DNA of 64,000 nucleotides from Anaerocolumna sp. AGMB13020. GTDB lineage: Bacteria; Bacillota; Clostridia; Lachnospirales; Lachnospiraceae. The position numbers and the translations under genes are program-made. The stretch's first letter is position 1; each line of letters begins with the position of its first letter. The notes under the pieces are model-generated. The model searched no databases. It saw only the letters and a list, made by a program, of their open reading frames with translations, and was not told the DNA's origin. This document shows, piece by piece, positions 60,451 to 64,000 of this stretch. The stretch is from the NCBI RefSeq assembly GCF_033100115.1, contig NZ_CP136910.1, positions 992,001-1,056,000 on the forward strand. Direction: 5' to 3'.

Positions 60451-62000
60451 CCCTTAAGCATCTGTTTCCGGTATTCTGTCGGTGTGAGATTCGTATACTT
60501 TCTGAATTTCGTATAAAAATAATCTACGTTGCGGTACCCAACCTTCTCTGCGATGTCATAAACCTTCATGTTATTCTGCTTCAACAATTTAATGGAATTC
60601 TGCACCCGAACATAATCCACATAATAATTAAAGCTTTTACCGGTTTTTTCGTGAAACAGTTTTCCCAGATAGCAGCTGTTATACCCGAATAGACAGGCTA
60701 TACTTTCCAGTTTGATATTTTCCTTGTAATTGTGTTCGATATAATAGATTACACTGTCTATCACACTGTCATTGCCGGAAACACCCACTGTATTCATAAT
60801 AATTTCAAATTCCTCGGTAAAAAAAGCAAGAATTTCATAAAGATAATTCCTGGTGGTTATAAAATTGATAATCTGGGTATTGGTAGGAAAAGGAATTTTG
60901 CTGCCGGCATACAAATTATTAATCTTGTCCTTGATCTGCAAAAAAAGGTCCGATAAAGACAGCTTGATATCCGGTATATTAATTTCACACCTATTCAGCT
61001 TCTTTTCCAGCTCGTGGAGTGTTTCCACCAACAGATTACGGTTGTGGGTCTGTATATAATTTACCAGCAGATGAAAAAAACTGTTTATCATTTCATGGTC
61101 GAAAGGAAGCTTTTCATTGTTATCTTCTTCTGTATCAGGAGGTCCTATGGTATGCTGGTCCTGGACACAGAAAAAACGCCTCTGCATTAAAAATAAAGCA
61201 TCCAGATAGGAGGTGCGTATCTCCGTGACTTCTGAGACAGTTCTTCCGTAAGAAATAAACAAGGTATCTAAAGGTGAACCTTTCTGTGGTTTGAGATCAT
61301 ATTCATATTTCTCAATAAATCGTTTGAACTGTCCAATGGCGAATTCTCCTTTCAGAATAATGACCTGATTCTCCTTAATCGTAATACTTTCAAGTGAATT
61401 GCTATCCTGATTGGTGACTCTTAATATTTCAGAGAAATTATAGGAAGTATCTGCTATATTGTGGCTGTACTTCTCATATATCAGTACCTGGAAGATATTT
61501 TCTGTCATATGCAGGTCCGCCAAATTAATCCTGGAGATATCCGCCTCACCGTTAATAAGATCCCTTAAAATAGCAATTTTTGCTTTCTCACGGTAATGGC
61601 TTACCGTCCTTTTCTCCCAGGCTTCTTCCTGCAGCTCATGGGATATGGAGTTCAAGGCTGCTTCCAGCTCCAGCTCATTCAATGGTTTGTTCAGATAAAA
61701 TTTAACATCATATCTTATAGCTTCCTGCGCATAGGCGAAATCAGAGAACCCGCTTAAGATAATTATCTTTCCTTTATAATTGCCCGCTCTGGCCTTTTGA
61801 ATAACCTCCAGTCCATCCATAAGCGGCATCCTTATATCCATCAGTACAACGTCCGGGTTTTGGTTTACCAGGAAGGAAAGTGCTTCTTCTCCATCGGAAG
61901 CTTCTCCCGTAATATTGTAACCAAGCCTTTCCCAGTTGACTACTTTCTTTAATCCACGTCTGATGATTGCTTCATCATCTGCTATCAGAACTGTGTACAT
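60447..62000 (-). CDS. YesN-type response regulator, long form (second system)
   Basis: A 517-residue regulator, larger than usual YesN because of an extended central region (about 130-400). The receiver has Asp8-Asp9, phosphoacceptor Asp55 (VLMDIRMP) and Lys105 (LNKPLN). The C-terminal AraC domain has the two HTH segments IKLESIACLFGYNSCYLGKLF and VYDIAEKVGYRNVDYFYTKFRKY, then LTPTEYRK. GGGGG precedes the ATG. It forms a coupled pair with the kinase and lies 29 bp after the lipoprotein gene. Confidence 0.95.
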   Translation of the reverse strand: MYTVLIADDEAIIRRGLKKVVNWERLGYNITGEASDGEEALSFLVNQNPDVVLMDIRMPLMDGLEVIQKARAGNYKGKIIILSGFSDFAYAQEAIRYDVKFYLNKPLNELELEAALNSISHELQEEAWEKRTVSHYREKAKIAILRDLINGEADISRINLADLHMTENIFQVLIYEKYSHNIADTSYNFSEILRVTNQDSNSLESITIKENQVIILKGEFAIGQFKRFIEKYEYDLKPQKGSPLDTLFISYGRTVSEVTEIRTSYLDALFLMQRRFFCVQDQHTIGPPDTEEDNNEKLPFDHEMINSFFHLLVNYIQTHNRNLLVETLHELEKKLNRCEINIPDIKLSLSDLFLQIKDKINNLYAGSKIPFPTNTQIINFITTRNYLYEILAFFTEEFEIIMNTVGVSGNDSVIDSVIYYIEHNYKENIKLESIACLFGYNSCYLGKLFHEKTGKSFNYYVDYVRVQNSIKLLKQNNMKVYDIAEKVGYRNVDYFYTKFRKYTNLTPTEYRKQMLKG

Positions 62001-62029
62001 AAAACACCCCCATAAATTCCAGCATACCT

Positions 62030-63817
62030 TTAATTATCAATAGCTTCTCTTGCCTGTTTCTGCTCTTCTGTATTCCGCAGATCAATATTTAAAACCTTTT
62101 CATACCCCAGTCCCATGGCAATGTCCGTCATTTCCTTTATCAGCCGGGTAAATTCCTCTTCATCTTTCGCAAACACTGACTTCCAGGAGTATTCTACAAT
62201 AGTTGAACGAATCTGAGCCCGGATAGTAGTGATATCCGGATCCTCCGCTGGTACAGCATAACCGCTGCCTACGGATATCACGGCCTGTTTATTTTTATAG
62301 AAATACTCTGTTGCATTCTTAGCCCCCATATGGGTCTGCCAGTCCCTTTCCATATCCGTAAGGTTCAAGGATATATAGTTATCCCACATCAGATAGTTGT
62401 AAGGATAACCGGTCTCAGGGTTAATCTCACCATCTGATACAGCTTTGAAATTCAGTCTTTCAATACCGTCAAGATAGGTTCCTCCGCCATACTCCTCGGG
62501 CATCAGGGTCTTATCACCATTGGTCAGGCATTTATAGCCAAAATCCGTAAGTACCGGTTTACCGTCTGCTACTTCCCACATCAGCCCCTTTATACCGGAC
62601 AAACTGCCTGAATAAGCTACTGTGAGACCTTCCGGTGAATAGAGCCAGTCGATAAAATCCATTAGCCGTTCCGGATCTTTTGCCTTACTGCCGATCATTA
62701 TGGAATTATAGGGATTTCCTTTGGTATAACAACCCCAGTCATACAGCTGGAAATCCTCAACAGCCGCTGTGTTAAAAGCTTTGCCGGAGGAGGTATGATC
62801 TGCTGTATTGTATCCGGAGGACTGCCAGGGCCAGGGTGACCACAGTACTGCACCATCCTTATATTTCTCTGATAAAGCGTCAAAATTCTGAGTAGTAGAT
62901 TCCGGATCCAACAGTCCCATCTGATTTGCCTGGAAAAAGAATTTAAGACCCCTGATATACAGAGAATCCTCCGCCAAAGCACTTTGAGGTTCCTCGGAAT
63001 CATCTGCTTTTGCATAGGCATAACCAATGGGTGCATAGCCATACATGTAAGGTATCTGATTGGCTGCCCCCAGATATTCACTGTCCCAATCCTTAAACAG
63101 GGAAAAGGCATAGATTTTTTTACCGGAATCACTGACTCCTGCAATGTCCTGCATCTCTTTCATCACTGGCAGCAGATCCTCCAGAGTCTTCATTTTCGGA
63201 TAACCCAGCTGTTTATACAGATCCCATCGGATATAAGTTCCAAAATTTAAAACCGTACCTCCCAGATTCGTATCAGCAGGCCTTTCTGATATTTCCGAAG
63301 GGATTGTCCAAATCCCTTCCTCTTTTGCAAGTGTTTTGTTGGTATATTCAATCGCTGCCTGGTATTTGGACAGATTCTTTTTTCCCTCCATGAAGTCCGT
63401 CATATCAATTATGAGTCCGGCCGTAACAAGATCCTGAAGCTTTCCGCCGGCTGCTGAAGTAAGGATAAGATCGCCCAAATTCCCGGCTGCACTGCGGGTC
63501 TGAAGCAGGGTTTCACCGCCTCCTGCAACATTTGGTGCAATAATGTTAAGTTCCATGTTAAATTTATCTTTGATAATTTTTGCAAGCCAGCCCGATTGTA
63601 TTCCCTGATAATTGGATTGGGAATCAAAAACATCCACTGTTATGAATTCTTTGTATTTTGCTTTACCTTCCTTTCCGGAATCCTTACCTTTATCACCGGA
63701 AGAGTCTGTAACTCCCAAAATCTCTGTGTTTTGGGGATTATTAGCACAACCTTCTGTAATGGTAACAGCCATCACCAGACATAAGAGAATGCCAATAAGC
63801 TTATGTTTCTTAACCAT
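62030..63817 (-). CDS. Extracellular solute-binding lipoprotein (second sugar system)
   Basis: The open frame extends to 63997, but a lipoprotein signal starts at the ATG at 63817: MVKKHKLIGILLCLVMAVTI, then TEGC with Cys24 (a slightly off-consensus lipobox). The mature protein (about 570 residues) has binding-protein patterns: VFDSQSNYQGIQSGWLAKII, AAGGKLQDLVTAGLIIDMTD, GSKAKDPERLMDFIDWLYSPEG. AAAGG lies about 13 nt from the start, a weak site. No permease genes for it are in the window; they may lie to the right. It feeds the regulator/kinase pair next to it. Confidence 0.9.
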   Translation of the reverse strand: MVKKHKLIGILLCLVMAVTITEGCANNPQNTEILGVTDSSGDKGKDSGKEGKAKYKEFITVDVFDSQSNYQGIQSGWLAKIIKDKFNMELNIIAPNVAGGGETLLQTRSAAGNLGDLILTSAAGGKLQDLVTAGLIIDMTDFMEGKKNLSKYQAAIEYTNKTLAKEEGIWTIPSEISERPADTNLGGTVLNFGTYIRWDLYKQLGYPKMKTLEDLLPVMKEMQDIAGVSDSGKKIYAFSLFKDWDSEYLGAANQIPYMYGYAPIGYAYAKADDSEEPQSALAEDSLYIRGLKFFFQANQMGLLDPESTTQNFDALSEKYKDGAVLWSPWPWQSSGYNTADHTSSGKAFNTAAVEDFQLYDWGCYTKGNPYNSIMIGSKAKDPERLMDFIDWLYSPEGLTVAYSGSLSGIKGLMWEVADGKPVLTDFGYKCLTNGDKTLMPEEYGGGTYLDGIERLNFKAVSDGEINPETGYPYNYLMWDNYISLNLTDMERDWQTHMGAKNATEYFYKNKQAVISVGSGYAVPAEDPDITTIRAQIRSTIVEYSWKSVFAKDEEEFTRLIKEMTDIAMGLGYEKVLNIDLRNTEEQKQAREAIDN

Positions 63818-64000
63818 ATAATAACCAAACCTTTCCCATATCCTGCAACTCTTTACCAAAGGCAGCGCCAGCCCCGTTATATGCCGCTCCTGTCTGCAGA
63901 GGCAGCAGTGCCGCAAATCAGAGCAAGGAGGTCGTTTATCTATATTTCCTATGAACTGCCGCGAGTATGTTTCGTATTTAGACAAGTATTTATACATTTT

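Overview
The window looks like the chromosome of a low-GC, Gram-positive anaerobe of the Clostridia, most likely a plant- or gut-polysaccharide-degrading member of the Lachnospiraceae. The inference rests on AT-rich intergenic DNA, strong AGGAGG-type ribosome binding sites, frequent GTG/TTG starts, CUT1 sugar transporters paired with YesM/YesN-type two-component systems, cytoplasmic carbohydrate-active enzymes and DUF1858-type domains. No rRNA, tRNA, CRISPR array, insertion sequence or prophage gene was seen.

Layout. 1-1.5 kb: a TetR-family repressor cut by the left edge, with a clear promoter/operator; a GNAT acetyltransferase behind a MerR-type 19-bp-spacer promoter; a cold-shock protein with a long structured leader. 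1.6-7.1 kb: a two-gene operon (an Old-Yellow-Enzyme/FAD enoate reductase fused to an acetoacetate-decarboxylase-like domain, then a short-chain dehydrogenase) divergent from a PucR-type regulator. 7.2-15.2 kb: two large divergent secreted proteins, a multidomain subtilase and a ComEC-like metallo-beta-lactamase-fold protein with C-terminal repeats. 15.2-19.1 kb: riboflavin operon ribD-ribE-ribBA-ribH under an FMN riboswitch followed by two tandem terminators. 19.1-19.6 kb: a DUF2089 regulator overlapping a 53-residue membrane protein. 19.8-20.7 kb: CE7 acetyl esterase. 21.3-29.7 kb: a MacB-like ABC transporter and a heterodimeric ABC exporter, divergent from an OmpR-type response regulator and a short-loop histidine kinase that probably control them. 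30.3-34.4 kb: a 1361-residue coiled-coil protein with DNA-level heptad repeats. 34.6-36.5 kb: alpha/beta hydrolase and an autoregulated TetR repressor with two 18-bp operators. 36.8-39.8 kb: a three-gene cytosolic set (DUF1858 plus binding-protein fold, SIMIBI-type GTPase with Cys pairs, ABC ATPase) with no permease.

40-64 kb is a carbohydrate-utilisation region, almost all on the minus strand: a lipoprotein binding protein and two CUT1 permeases, a GHL6/GH42-like enzyme, a GH28-like beta-helix protein, an SGNH esterase, a GH94 phosphorylase, a YesN/YesM pair, a heparinase II/III-family protein and a GH43 enzyme. A second response regulator/kinase pair with its own lipoprotein lies at the right end, and an aldo/keto reductase with a MerR-type promoter sits between the two clusters. 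None of the depolymerising enzymes has a signal peptide, so acidic or acetylated oligosaccharides are probably imported and then cut, deacetylated and phosphorolysed inside the cell.

The best candidates for something undescribed are the permease-less DUF1858/GTPase/ABC-ATPase trio, the enoate reductase-decarboxylase fusion and the giant heptad-repeat coiled-coil protein.
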